Shown here: piece after piece, positions 37,550 to 46,754 of the stretch
How the letters are laid out: every line of letters starts with the position of its first letter
Numbering within the stretch: the first letter of the stretch is position 1
Origin: Ehrlichia japonica
Lineage (GTDB): Bacteria; Pseudomonadota; Alphaproteobacteria; Rickettsiales; Anaplasmataceae
Length of the DNA stretch: 64,000 nt
NCBI RefSeq assembly: GCF_000632845.1
Contig: NZ_CP007474.1
Span: 1,084,905 to 1,148,904 of the forward strand
Reading direction: 5' to 3'
Translations under genes and position numbers: made by a program
The notes under the pieces: model-generated
The model's input: only the letters and a program-made list of their open reading frames with translations
Database searches by the model: none
Told to the model about the DNA's origin: nothing

Positions 37550-38878
37550 TCATTTTCCTATACAAAATTTACTGAATACATTATCTAATATGTCCTCATC
37601 ACTAATAACACCCACTACTTTTCCTAACTCCCTTACAGACAATCTTAAGTCCTCTGAAATTATCTCAATAGGTAACTTTAAATCTATAGTTTTTATAATA
37701 TTTAAAGTATTTTGAATATGCGTTCTTTGCCTTTCAGAGGTAATAAAAGGGTTAGCACTACAAGAGTGAAAATCTTTTTCTACTTTATGTTTGATTGAGT
37801 TCAATAAATTTTCAATTCCAGTGTTGCAATATATAGAGATTGGAACAAAACTAAAATTAAAAACAGATATTAATTTCTGATCTGTAACATCATCAGCTTT
37901 ACTTAAAATGCATATAGATTTATCGTCTATTAAATTCATAATCTCACTATTAAAAACATCTCGTTTCTCGTAAGGAAGCATCACTATTTTAAAATCAGCA
38001 TCTTCAGCCCTTAACTTTGTACGTCTTATTCCTTCTTGCTCCACTGGATCACTACTATCTCTAATGCCTGCAGTATCGACAATAATAATTGGATATCCAG
38101 CTACATCTATATGTGCCTCTAAAGTATCCCTAGTAGTACCAGCATATTCAGAAACAATAGCAATATCTCTTTTCGCTAAATGATTAAATAAAGTAGATTT
38201 TCCAGAATTAGGTTCTCCAACAATTGCAACATAGATACCTTGGCGTAATCTTTCACCCTTTCGATCATCATTAAGATGATCTTCTAAAGACTCCTGCAAA
38301 TTATTTAATGAATCACCAATATTAGCCATAGCAGAGCTACTAACTTCCTCTGGAAAATCAATATAAGCTTCTATATTAGATAACATATCAATCAACTGTT
38401 GCCGCCAATTTTGGTACAATTTTTCTAAAGCCCCAGACATTTGCCTTATAGCTTGTTTAGCCTGCATCTCTGTTTCAGAATTTATAAGATCTACTATTGC
38501 TTCAGCTTTAGTCAAATCAACTTTATTATTTAAAAAAGCACGCAAAGAAAACTCGCCTGGCCCAGCAGGAATAAAAATTTTTCCAAGCTCAGCTAATATC
38601 ATTTTAATAACAGCAAGACTACCATGAGTATGAAATTCAATAACATCTTCTCCAGTAAAGCTATTCGGAGCAACAAAATATACTACTATTATTTCATCTA
38701 TTACTTCCCCATTCTTATTGTATAAAGGAGTAAATGTTGCAGTTCTTGGTTTAATATTATTACTAATTCCAAAATGTACAAATGCTTTCGCAGCATCTTT
38801 ACCAGAGATCCTAATCACAGCTACTCCAGACTTCCCCCATGGAGTACATAACGCAAAAATTGTAGTCATTATTATCAA
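37550..38878 (-). CDS. mnmE: tRNA modification GTPase MnmE (TrmE)
   Basis: With MnmG it makes cmnm5U34 in tRNA wobble positions. The 442 residues show the amino-terminal tetrahydrofolate-binding domain (TTIFALCTPWGKSGVAVIRI), a GTPase domain with G1 GEPNSGKST, G2 TTRDT, G3 DTAG and G4 SKAD (variant of NKxD), and the strict carboxy motif FCIGK that carries the reactive Cys. Met4 (38869) is an alternative start closer to the usual amino terminus. It converges with coaC. Length is normal. Confidence 0.95.
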   Translation of the reverse strand: MIIMTTIFALCTPWGKSGVAVIRISGKDAAKAFVHFGISNNIKPRTATFTPLYNKNGEVIDEIIVVYFVAPNSFTGEDVIEFHTHGSLAVIKMILAELGKIFIPAGPGEFSLRAFLNNKVDLTKAEAIVDLINSETEMQAKQAIRQMSGALEKLYQNWRQQLIDMLSNIEAYIDFPEEVSSSAMANIGDSLNNLQESLEDHLNDDRKGERLRQGIYVAIVGEPNSGKSTLFNHLAKRDIAIVSEYAGTTRDTLEAHIDVAGYPIIIVDTAGIRDSSDPVEQEGIRRTKLRAEDADFKIVMLPYEKRDVFNSEIMNLIDDKSICILSKADDVTDQKLISVFNFSFVPISIYCNTGIENLLNSIKHKVEKDFHSCSANPFITSERQRTHIQNTLNIIKTIDLKLPIEIISEDLRLSVRELGKVVGVISDEDILDNVFSKFCIGK

Positions 38879-39343
38879 ATAGCAGAAATTATCCTAAGAT
38901 TTTAGCATTATTAAAATAAAATTCACTATATTATAAACAGAAAATTATACTCCCATTAAAAAGCATAAATTTTCTAACATATGAAAAGTTATTATGTTAC
39001 TGAATAACTGCATGGGCATTAACTTTTTTTTCAAAGTATACCAATTAACTTTTGTATTTACAGAAAAACATAATATAAAAAATCTTCTCAGATTTGTATT
39101 AAAACTGTACAGATAACTAACTTATTATCATTTATAACATATACAATTTATAGTTCATATGCTCACACTTTCTCATATTCAAAAACATAAACTCAAGCCC
39201 TTTAGGCATATATACTTAAGGGCTGATTATTCATCAGCATATACTTAAATCAAAGTACTCATAGAAACTACTTATAACCTATAAATGGCTTTTTCTCGTT
39301 CTAAACATTCTAATGTAATTAGAAAAATTGTAAGGATTGTGTG
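38879..39343. other. Spacer between mnmE and dapD
   Basis: 465 bases. It includes a hairpin after dapD and two short copies of GCATAT(AT)ACTTAA near 39206 and 39238. No gene supported. Confidence 0.4.
39196..39224 (-). terminator. Possible dapD terminator
   Basis: Perfect 7-bp arms AGCCCTT (39196-39202) and AAGGGCT (39218-39224), unusually GC-rich for this region, lie about 120 bases past the dapD stop. In the dapD direction they are followed by TGAGTTTATGTTTTT, a loose T tail. Confidence 0.4.
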
Positions 39344-40195
39344 TTAAGAATTATCCCTTAAAAGTTCATTGATAGACACTTTATTTCTAGTTTTATTATC
39401 AACTTTTTTAACAATAACAGCACAATACAATGATAAATTACCACTACCATAAGAACCAGGTACTACTACAGAATATGGAGGAACTCTTCCATAAAATACT
39501 TCACCAGACGCTCTATCGATAATTCTAGTAGAAGCTCCAATATAAACGCCCATAGCAATTACTGCACCTTCACCTATTATTACACCTTCAACAATTTCAC
39601 TACGAGCACCAATAAAACAATTATCTTCTACAACAACAGGTCTAGAATTTAATGGCTCTAATACACCACCTACTCCTGCACCTCCAGAAATATGACAATG
39701 TTTACCAATCTGAGCACAACTTCCAATAGATGCCCAAGTATCAATCATAGTACCTTCATCTATATACGCACCTACATTCACAAAACTAGGCATCAGTACT
39801 ACATTAGGCGCAATATAAGCAGATTTACGAACCATTGAGCCAGGGACAGCTCTAATCTTTGCTTGTTTAAAATCATCAGCACCCCATTTACCAAATTTCA
39901 ACTGTACCTTATCAAACCAACACAAACTACCAAGAATTGAATTTGCACTACTAATTTCTGCAAAGCTCATATCATATAAACGGAAACACAGTAATATAGC
40001 TTTTTTTACCCACTCATTCACTATCCACTGACCTTCTATTTTTTCACATACGCGGATTTTACCTTGATCTAAAAGATCCATAACCTCATCAACAACTTTT
40101 CTAACTGAAGCATTACCAGAAAGATCAGCTAAATTATTCCAGGCATCCTCAATCACTTCTTGAAAATCACAAACATTTACCACATTTATACCCAA
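39344..40195 (-). CDS. dapD: Tetrahydrodipicolinate N-succinyltransferase
   Basis: Succinylates tetrahydrodipicolinate on the way to diaminopimelate and lysine. The 283 residues have a helical amino domain and a left-handed beta-helix of hexapeptide repeats (about 110-240): [39 protein letters not shown] and [35 protein letters not shown] closes the helix. Length and motifs are diagnostic. With DapF (45.3 kb) it supports a succinylase-type diaminopimelate pathway. It stands alone; start ATG 40195. Confidence 0.95.
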   Translation of the reverse strand: MGINVVNVCDFQEVIEDAWNNLADLSGNASVRKVVDEVMDLLDQGKIRVCEKIEGQWIVNEWVKKAILLCFRLYDMSFAEISSANSILGSLCWFDKVQLKFGKWGADDFKQAKIRAVPGSMVRKSAYIAPNVVLMPSFVNVGAYIDEGTMIDTWASIGSCAQIGKHCHISGGAGVGGVLEPLNSRPVVVEDNCFIGARSEIVEGVIIGEGAVIAMGVYIGASTRIIDRASGEVFYGRVPPYSVVVPGSYGSGNLSLYCAVIVKKVDNKTRNKVSINELLRDNS

Positions 40196-40387
40196 TTCTT
40201 ACAAAAAATTTTAGTTTAACAACACAGACAATAAAACACAAATGGTTTTATCTTATTACAACTATCTCACATGTTGTAATATCTAGCCTAATTAAAATTA
40301 TCAAGGGTTGTAAATCACATACATTATAGACATGTTTGTAATAATACACTATATATGTTATTATCATATAATTAGCAACTTGTGTTA

Positions 40388-41056
40388 ATGCGAATAGAAT
40401 GCAAAAATTGTAATGCAGTTTATAGAGTAGACAGTAAAAAATTCCCTACTAGTGGAAAAAAAGTTAGATGCACAAGCTGTAATAATACGTGGACACATAT
40501 CTATACACGGGATAAAATTGTAGATCACTCTGAAAAGAAATACACAAATAAAAAATTCACAGCCAATCCCAACTTACAGGATAGTAATAACACTTCACAT
40601 AATAATTCTACTAAGAGCAATTTTCTTTTTAAGAAAACACTATCAATAATTGTAATGGCATTATTGATATTTTCCATATCTGTTATGCTTCAAAACAATA
40701 TGCCATACAAAATCAGGAAATTTTATCGTATAATAGAAATGTATGATACAACAAACATACAGTTAGCACATTCTGAGGTTAAAATCTTAAAAAATGATAA
40801 AAATAACATTGCAATAAAAGTTGAAGGAGTTATCAAGAATCAATCTAATCACGAAAGATTCATACCTGGTATACATTTTGTATTTTATAACAAACAGAAA
40901 AAAGCCCTTTCTGCAGAAAAATTAAATCAACACAAAACTGATATTATTCCTAGTAAAAAAGACTATAAATTTGAACACATAATACATTACGTACCAAAAG
41001 ATACTGACAGTATACAAATAAAAATAGGAAATTTATTTGAGATTGCCTTTTTATGA
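40388..41056 (+). CDS. MJ0042-type zinc-ribbon membrane protein
   Basis: The amino end (MRIECKNCNAVYRVDSKK to VRCTSCNNTWTH) is a CxxC...CxxC zinc ribbon of the MJ0042 family. A Lys/Asn-rich linker, one membrane helix at about residues 80-100 (TLSIIVMALLIFSISVML) and a periplasmic domain of about 120 residues (DUF3426-like) follow. The function is unknown; in alphaproteobacteria such proteins often sit beside ftsE/ftsX or secretion genes. I prefer ATG 40388 over GTG 40382. It overlaps xseA by 4 bases (ATGA), so they are translationally coupled. A decayed copy of part of it lies after xseA. Confidence 0.82.
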   Translation: MRIECKNCNAVYRVDSKKFPTSGKKVRCTSCNNTWTHIYTRDKIVDHSEKKYTNKKFTANPNLQDSNNTSHNNSTKSNFLFKKTLSIIVMALLIFSISVMLQNNMPYKIRKFYRIIEMYDTTNIQLAHSEVKILKNDKNNIAIKVEGVIKNQSNHERFIPGIHFVFYNKQKKALSAEKLNQHKTDIIPSKKDYKFEHIIHYVPKDTDSIQIKIGNLFEIAFL

Positions 41057-42219
41057 TACCAGAGTTTACTGTCAGTGAAGTCACAAGAATTTTTCAAAAT
41101 TTCGTACATGAAACATTTACTCACATAAAAGTTAGAGGAGAAATTAGTAATTTATCACGTCCAAATTCTGGACACACATATTTTACACTAAAGGACTCTG
41201 CTGCTGTACTTAATGCAGTATGCTGGAATAATACTAAAATTGAATTTGATCTAAAAAATGGGTTAGAAGTCATATGCTCTGGATTTCTAACAACCTATCA
41301 ATCAAAATATCAACTGATAACAGAAACAATGTTATTAGCTGGAATAGGTAACTTAAAAATAATGCTTGAACAAAGAAAAGCAAAATTAGAAAAAGAAGGA
41401 CTTTTCGATCAATTAAACAAAAAACCTTTACCCTTATTACCTAAAATTATAGGTGTGATTACATCTACCACTGGAGCAGTGATTAACGATATACTCAATA
41501 GAGTAAAAAGTCGTTTTCCAAGCCATATAGTCATATCTCCAGTATCTGTACAAGGGAATGAATCTATTAATCAAATTATAAGTGCAATATCAAAACTAAA
41601 TAATTCTGATATAAACAAACCAGATGTAATAATCATTGCTAGAGGAGGAGGTAGTATAGAAGATCTGTGGATTTTCAATGACGAATCAATAGTAAGAGCA
41701 GTAACCAAATCTAGCATTCCTATAGTTTCTGCAATCGGACATGAAACTGACTTTACTTTAATTGATTACGCAGCAGATATACGTGCCCCTACACCTACAG
41801 CTGCAGTAGAAATTGTTCTACCAACAAAAACTCAATTAATAGACCTCATAGACAGTAAATTCAACAAAATAAAAGCAACTTTACACTATAAGATAAATAC
41901 AAAAAAAGAACAATTGTTTTACCTACACAACAACTTAATAAAAACTAAACACCAAATTAAAGTATTAAAACTCCAGCTATTTGAATATACAAACAAAATA
42001 GAAGTATTACTAAAAATATTGTTATTAAATAAGAAAAAATCCTTAAGTGATTTATATCATAAAATCAACAAATTTAATAAACAAAAAACATTAGAAGCAG
42101 GATATGCTGTATTATATGATAAGAATCTTAATCATATTAATAGTATAAAAAAACTACAACCAAATGATATTATATTAATTGAGCTAGAAGATGGAACAAT
42201 AGAAGCTATAATAAAATAG
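41053..42219 (+). CDS. xseA: Exodeoxyribonuclease VII large subunit
   Basis: Catalytic subunit of the single-strand exonuclease. In the 388 residues the amino OB domain is at about 1-100 (FTVSEVTRIFQNF, VRGEISNLSRPNSGHTYFTLKD). The catalytic core has IGVITSTTGAVINDI, RFPSHIVISPVSVQG, IIIARGGGSIEDLWIFNDE and VSAIGHETDFTLIDYAADIRAPTPTAA. A Lys-rich coiled-coil (about 265-345) and the short beta tail end the protein. The family's GGGS, HE and D residues are all present. Shorter than E. coli XseA (456 aa), mainly in the coiled-coil. It overlaps the zinc-ribbon gene by 4 bp. Confidence 0.95.
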   Translation: MIPEFTVSEVTRIFQNFVHETFTHIKVRGEISNLSRPNSGHTYFTLKDSAAVLNAVCWNNTKIEFDLKNGLEVICSGFLTTYQSKYQLITETMLLAGIGNLKIMLEQRKAKLEKEGLFDQLNKKPLPLLPKIIGVITSTTGAVINDILNRVKSRFPSHIVISPVSVQGNESINQIISAISKLNNSDINKPDVIIIARGGGSIEDLWIFNDESIVRAVTKSSIPIVSAIGHETDFTLIDYAADIRAPTPTAAVEIVLPTKTQLIDLIDSKFNKIKATLHYKINTKKEQLFYLHNNLIKTKHQIKVLKLQLFEYTNKIEVLLKILLLNKKKSLSDLYHKINKFNKQKTLEAGYAVLYDKNLNHINSIKKLQPNDIILIELEDGTIEAIIK

Positions 42220-42244
42220 GAAATTATATTTTTACTATTTTTTT
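42213..42244 (+). terminator. Possible xseA terminator
   Basis: AAAATAG (42213-42219, ending in the stop codon) can pair with CTATTTT (42235-42241), followed by further Ts. The stem is AT-rich and short, so the call is weak. Confidence 0.33.
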
Positions 42245-42419
42245 AATATATCAATATTAACCAGCAAGTTAATTAACAATTGAAAATTATGCATCGTCAA
42301 TTATAGTGTCTTTAAATAACGTTACAAGAAGCAATTAGTTTAACTCATCCCAGATATTTAACATTCAAAATCATATGACAAAACTACTGTTAAAATAATA
42401 TCTGGATTTACATCTATTG

Positions 42420-42531
42420 CACATTATGTCTTTTATAATAAAAAATTCCCTAAGAAAAATTAAACCTAATATAAAACACCGACATTATTCACAATAAAAA
42501 GACTACAGATTTAAATACACATATAGGTAAA
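42420..42531 (+). pseudogene. Decayed fragment copied from the zinc-ribbon gene
   Basis: This stretch aligns with about 40876-40985 of the zinc-ribbon gene. Shared strings include CATT.TGT.TTTTATAA, AGAAAAATTAAA, AAAAGACTA.A.ATTT and ACACATA, in the same order and nearly the same spacing. Frame is lost. It sits about 1.54 kb downstream, beyond xseA. Confidence 0.68.
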
Positions 42532-42622
42532 TATTGCAAGATAAAATAAGCATACTTATAAGAACTACTATGCTTTTAAAAAGATATATTTCAATCAGTG
42601 TCCAATCAATCTTCACACACAT

Positions 42623-42663
42623 TTTTAAAGATACCACCTTTAGAACTTATATTATCTTTAAAA
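42623..42663 (-). terminator. 11-bp perfect inverted repeat directly after pgk
   Basis: TTTTAAAGATA (42623-42633) and TATCTTTAAAA (42653-42663) form a perfect stem with a 19-base loop, starting at the base after the pgk stop. No T-run follows in the pgk direction. It may act as an mRNA 3' stabiliser or a terminator. Confidence 0.45.
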
Positions 42664-43848
42664 TTATGCAATACTTAAAAAATGCAATAAAGCTCCTCCC
42701 CCTGTAGAAATATAAGTAAAGTCTTCATTTGAAAGACCAGATAATTTTATTGCACATATACTATCTCCACCTCCAACAATACTTTTAAGCTTTCCTACTT
42801 TAGTCAACCTTGACAATAAGTTCGCAACACTAAACGTCCCTTTAGAAAAAGATTCCTTTTCAAACATCCCGCATGGACCATTCCATAGAACTGTCCTACA
42901 TTTATTTACCGTAGCAGCAATTATATTAATAGTTTGGGGACCTATATCCAATATTACATCATCAGATTCTAAGGTATCATTGTCTTTTATCATACTTTTT
43001 TCATAAACAGAATTTTTAGCTACCACGTAATCAACGGGAATAATAATTTTACATTCATACCTCTTAGCAAGATCCATAATTTCTGTTACAAGATCTTTTT
43101 CCAATTTTTCATACAATGATTTTCCTATTTTTAAACCTTGTGATAATAAAAAATTATTTGCAATTGCTCCTCCTACTATCAAAAAATCTATCTTTCTTAT
43201 TAAATTTTTTAACATATGAATTTTTGTTGATATTTTTGAACCACCAACTATTACTGCTACTGGTTTTTCACTATTTGAAACAACACAATTCAAGTATTTC
43301 ATTTCTTCCTGAAAATTAAAACCAATAAAAGAAGGTATTACTCTCGTAATTGCATCTATAGAAGAATGTTTACGATGTAAACAAGAAAAAGCATCATTAA
43401 CATATATATCAGCCAACAACGCAAGTTGTTTCGCAAAATTTAAATCATTTTTTTCTTCTTCTGCATAAAACCTTAAATTTTCTAGCAACAATACAGCTCC
43501 TGATGGAGCAGATTGTATTATTCGCTCTACATAATCTCCAACTACACCATCTATAAATATTACATTTGTTGCAAATACTTTACTTAAATACTCAACCAAA
43601 AATTTCAAGGAAAATTCTTTATCGTAAGATTTGGGACGACCATAATGCGACATTATTATAATCTTCGCATTATTACTCAATAAATATTTAATAGTCGTAG
43701 TTAATCTAACAATTCTCGTATCATCCAAGACTAGCCCATTATCTACTGGTACATTTAAGTCTGCACGCAGTAACACAGTTTTACCACTACAACTAAAATC
43801 TTGTATTTTTTTCATATTACAAAAAGTAAAATCATGGGACTTTAACAT
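42664..43848 (-). CDS. pgk: Phosphoglycerate kinase
   Basis: Interconverts 1,3-bisphosphoglycerate and 3-phosphoglycerate with ATP. From ATG 43848, which has AAGG 8 bases upstream, the protein has 394 residues, close to the bacterial norm. A TTG 21 bases earlier (43869) and an ATG at 43815 are alternatives. Motifs: KTVLLRADLNVPVDNG, IIMSHYGRPK, LLENLRFY, NDAFSCLHRKHSS, IVGGSKISTK, VLWNGPCGMFE and the carboxy GGGDSICAI...STGGGALLHFL. All substrate-site residues I can place are present. It stands alone. Confidence 0.95.
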   Translation of the reverse strand: MLKSHDFTFCNMKKIQDFSCSGKTVLLRADLNVPVDNGLVLDDTRIVRLTTTIKYLLSNNAKIIIMSHYGRPKSYDKEFSLKFLVEYLSKVFATNVIFIDGVVGDYVERIIQSAPSGAVLLLENLRFYAEEEKNDLNFAKQLALLADIYVNDAFSCLHRKHSSIDAITRVIPSFIGFNFQEEMKYLNCVVSNSEKPVAVIVGGSKISTKIHMLKNLIRKIDFLIVGGAIANNFLLSQGLKIGKSLYEKLEKDLVTEIMDLAKRYECKIIIPVDYVVAKNSVYEKSMIKDNDTLESDDVILDIGPQTINIIAATVNKCRTVLWNGPCGMFEKESFSKGTFSVANLLSRLTKVGKLKSIVGGGDSICAIKLSGLSNEDFTYISTGGGALLHFLSIA

Positions 43849-44608
43849 ATAAGTTACCTTGTTTAACAACTTAATAAATTACTAAAATAGTTAAGTATAT
43901 TTATAAACTATAGAAAATTTATTAGGTGTTTTTTACTACAAAATCAAATCTATTCTTATAGCAACATAAAACTCTATCATTATATTACACATTAAAACTA
44001 ACATATAAACGAATACAGTCCTAAACTATATTATAAACAGGAAAAAATATTAAACTTTTATATTTATTAACTTGTTAAAAAATATTAACATCTTTAATAT
44101 TATGTCAATTATTAAAACTACACCATATATATAATAAACACTGGGAAGTGTTATAATACTCCGTCACATTTCCTGTTTTTAATAATGTCATAAAATATTT
44201 AATGAACATACAATGTTAGAAACCATTATGCTCAACACTACTAAAGACTATGTATTTCTAGACAAATTTTACAAGTATCTATATACAAACACATAACCTT
44301 GAGTAGAAAAAACCCAACTTCTATCATAAGGTTAATTATAATAACTTAACATTCTAAAACTTAAGTGTAAGAAAACATCCGAAGAAGAAATACAGCTATT
44401 TGCCAACAACCATTTCACAATACCCCATCCAAAGATTCAGCCAGATAAAGTATCTTGTAATAAATAACAGAACTTAAGTAAACATAGACTTATAAAAGAT
44501 GTATACACACCATCCATCAAAAAATTAATCTAAAAATAAATGCTGTTATTATATATTATTTAACTATCAGTATCTATAATGTCGTAATTGATTCTTTCAG
44601 GTAAAGAA
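43849..44608. other. Long intergenic region upstream of pgk
   Basis: About 760 bases, divergent between pgk and the next hypothetical gene. A 27-codon ATG frame at 44213 and a small hairpin AACACT-GGGA-AGTGTT near 44137 are the only features seen. Neither is convincing as a gene or RNA. Confidence 0.4.
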
Positions 44609-45040
44609 ATGTCAGATATTCCATCTATAAATAATAAGAACGACACAAAATATACTAAAATAACATGGGAAATAGTAAAAAATCAGAAATACAAACAAAC
44701 ACATTTATTACAAATATCCTGTTTATATATAATAACAATATATTCTAAGCACTATAACATATCTTTACCAGAAGACAATGTCATGAGTAACATACTATTA
44801 AGAATCAATACAACAATGGAATCAGTACTGTTAAATAAACTTCTCAGCATTGAAATACTAAAAGGTATTTCTTCTTATAAATTCATTAGCAAAAAAAAGA
44901 ATAATATAGCAAGACTACAGGATATATCTCAATTTTTTAGCTCTAGTTTCAATATAAAACTTCCAAAAAGCATAGAAGAAAGCTTTATTGCTGAACACAA
45001 AGAAGCAGTACAGTTGTTAAAAGGTTCTATAAGTATATAA
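44609..45040 (+). CDS. Hypothetical protein, 143 aa
   Basis: I do not recognise the family. I choose the ATG at 44609 (preceded by AGGTAAAG) instead of the TTG at 44588. The protein is soluble-looking and basic, with an amphipathic helix that resembles a packing helix (HLLQISCLYIITIYSKHY, about 33-50) and a second helical half ending in EEDKAVQLLKG-like residues. There is no signal peptide or clear membrane segment. It lies 270 bp before dapF on the same strand. Confidence 0.6.
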   Translation: MSDIPSINNKNDTKYTKITWEIVKNQKYKQTHLLQISCLYIITIYSKHYNISLPEDNVMSNILLRINTTMESVLLNKLLSIEILKGISSYKFISKKKNNIARLQDISQFFSSSFNIKLPKSIEESFIAEHKEAVQLLKGSISI

Positions 45041-45309
45041 TTGTTATACTGTTACATAAATCATGTACGGTCAAACATTTGCCGTTCTGTACAACTATTA
45101 TTACAAAACTTAATTTGTAAGATTATTCATATTTTTAAATATATAATAGTTCCAACAATATTGGTATATTTATAGAAACAAATACATCCCTACACACAAT
45201 TAGATAGTGGTCAGTACTTATCAAAAACATTTTATTTACAAAATAAATATTTGAAAATCTGTTAAAATTGATCACAATAATGATGCTACCATTTTCCTTT
45301 AGTATTATG

Positions 45310-46116
45310 ATGATAGACTTTATAAAAATGCATGGCACACTTAATGATTTTGTAATTATAGATTGTAGAAAAAGATCTTATAATAACATTAACTATAAAG
45401 CCATTGCTAACAGGAAAACAGGAATTGGCTGTGATCAAATTATTGTTATAACAGAATCTGAAAAAGCTGATTGTTTCATGCACATATATAATGCAGATGG
45501 CAGCAAAGTTGGAATGTGTGGAAATGCTGCAAGGTGTGTAAGCTATTTATTAAGTAACGAAACACAAAATAACAATGTAACAATTGAACTATCTGATCGT
45601 ATACTATCATGTTTAAGAACATCAGAAAACAGCGTACAAGTTAACATAGGAATAGCTAGATTCCATTGGACAGATATACCTACATCTCAAGAATGTGATA
45701 CTTTACACTTACCCATAGAATTAGAAATGTTAAGTGATCCTGTAGGAGTAAATGTAGGGAATCCCCATGCAATATTTTTCGTTGACTCTATAGAAGCAAT
45801 TCCATTAGATAAACTAGGACCGAAATTAGAAAACCATGACTTTTTCCCTGAAAAGGCAAATATCAGTATTGCAGAAATTGTGTCTAGAGATAAAATTAAA
45901 CTTAGAGTTTGGGAACGTGGGACCGGAGAGACAGCTTCATGTGGTAGCGGTGCATGCGCAGCATTAGCTGCAGCAATAAGACGTCAGTATACTGACAACA
46001 CAGCAACTATATACTTACAAGGTGGTAATTTATCAATATCATACCAGAGTGATAATACTATTTTAATGGAAGGAACGGTATCATATATATTTAATGGTAC
46101 CTATTGTGCTCAATAA
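45310..46116 (+). CDS. dapF: Diaminopimelate epimerase
   Basis: Converts LL- to meso-diaminopimelate, needed for lysine and peptidoglycan-type precursors. I choose ATG 45310, giving MIDFIKMHGTLNDFVIID, the family start (268 residues). ATG 45268 would add a 14-residue hydrophobic leader that DapF does not have. The two catalytic cysteines lie in GMCGNAARC and TASCGSGACA. GNPHAIFFV is also diagnostic. The HGTLND motif replaces the common HGxGND, a small oddity at the substrate loop. Confidence 0.94.
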   Translation: MIDFIKMHGTLNDFVIIDCRKRSYNNINYKAIANRKTGIGCDQIIVITESEKADCFMHIYNADGSKVGMCGNAARCVSYLLSNETQNNNVTIELSDRILSCLRTSENSVQVNIGIARFHWTDIPTSQECDTLHLPIELEMLSDPVGVNVGNPHAIFFVDSIEAIPLDKLGPKLENHDFFPEKANISIAEIVSRDKIKLRVWERGTGETASCGSGACAALAAAIRRQYTDNTATIYLQGGNLSISYQSDNTILMEGTVSYIFNGTYCAQ

Positions 46117-46200
46117 GTCACTGTCCTACTTTCTTAGATCAATAAACTTTTATACAGTATATAGTTATGTTACAATGCTAACGATAATAAACGAGTTTTT

Positions 46201-46680
46201 ATGAAACTAAAAGAAGCAAACATAAATGGTGTCTTAGTTCTTTGTTTCGCACCTATAATAGTACTATACCATAGAATGCAAGTACTTTGTGCAAAAGGAG
46301 TTCTTTCATTAGGTGAAAGTGACGAATCTAACTATTTGCGTGCTGTAATGATTGGCTGCTTGAGTGTAGTGTTATGCTGCGTAATATATATAATGATACT
46401 AATTCATTTTAACATTAAGTTAATGCTATTTTTATTATCAAAAATCACAAGGAAAAATTTTAAAGCCCTTAATAATCTAATTTCCCGACTTATAGATGTA
46501 CGTATAATACATTTTATAATATTACATATGCATTCAAAATTTCTGAAGCATATATCTTATAAAAACAAATTAAATAATAAATATGAGATGTACCAGGATC
46601 TTGCCTACAAGACTGACATAATAATTAAATCAATAGAGCATCATAGAAAGTTATATGAAAACTTTATCTTACCAATTTAA
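46201..46680 (+). CDS. Hypothetical membrane protein, 159 aa
   Basis: I do not recognise the family. Two hydrophobic segments are visible: about 11-27 (VLVLCFAPIIVLYH) and about 47-70 (AVMIGCLSVVLCCVIYIMIL). A basic, helical carboxy half (KITRKNFKALNNLISRL ... HSKFLKHISYKNK) follows. It lies 85 bp after dapF and 75 bp before the TPR-methyltransferase gene on the same strand, so the three may share a transcript. Confidence 0.6.
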   Translation: MKLKEANINGVLVLCFAPIIVLYHRMQVLCAKGVLSLGESDESNYLRAVMIGCLSVVLCCVIYIMILIHFNIKLMLFLLSKITRKNFKALNNLISRLIDVRIIHFIILHMHSKFLKHISYKNKLNNKYEMYQDLAYKTDIIIKSIEHHRKLYENFILPI

Positions 46681-46754
46681 GAATATGTTTATGTTTATTC
46701 ATTATAAAATATCTATGCTATATTAGTATCAAACAAAAATTTGACGAGTGGTGT

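Noticed and set aside
44213..44296. 27-codon ATG frame upstream of the 44.6-kb gene
   Set aside because: Too short and without a binding site or conservation evidence.
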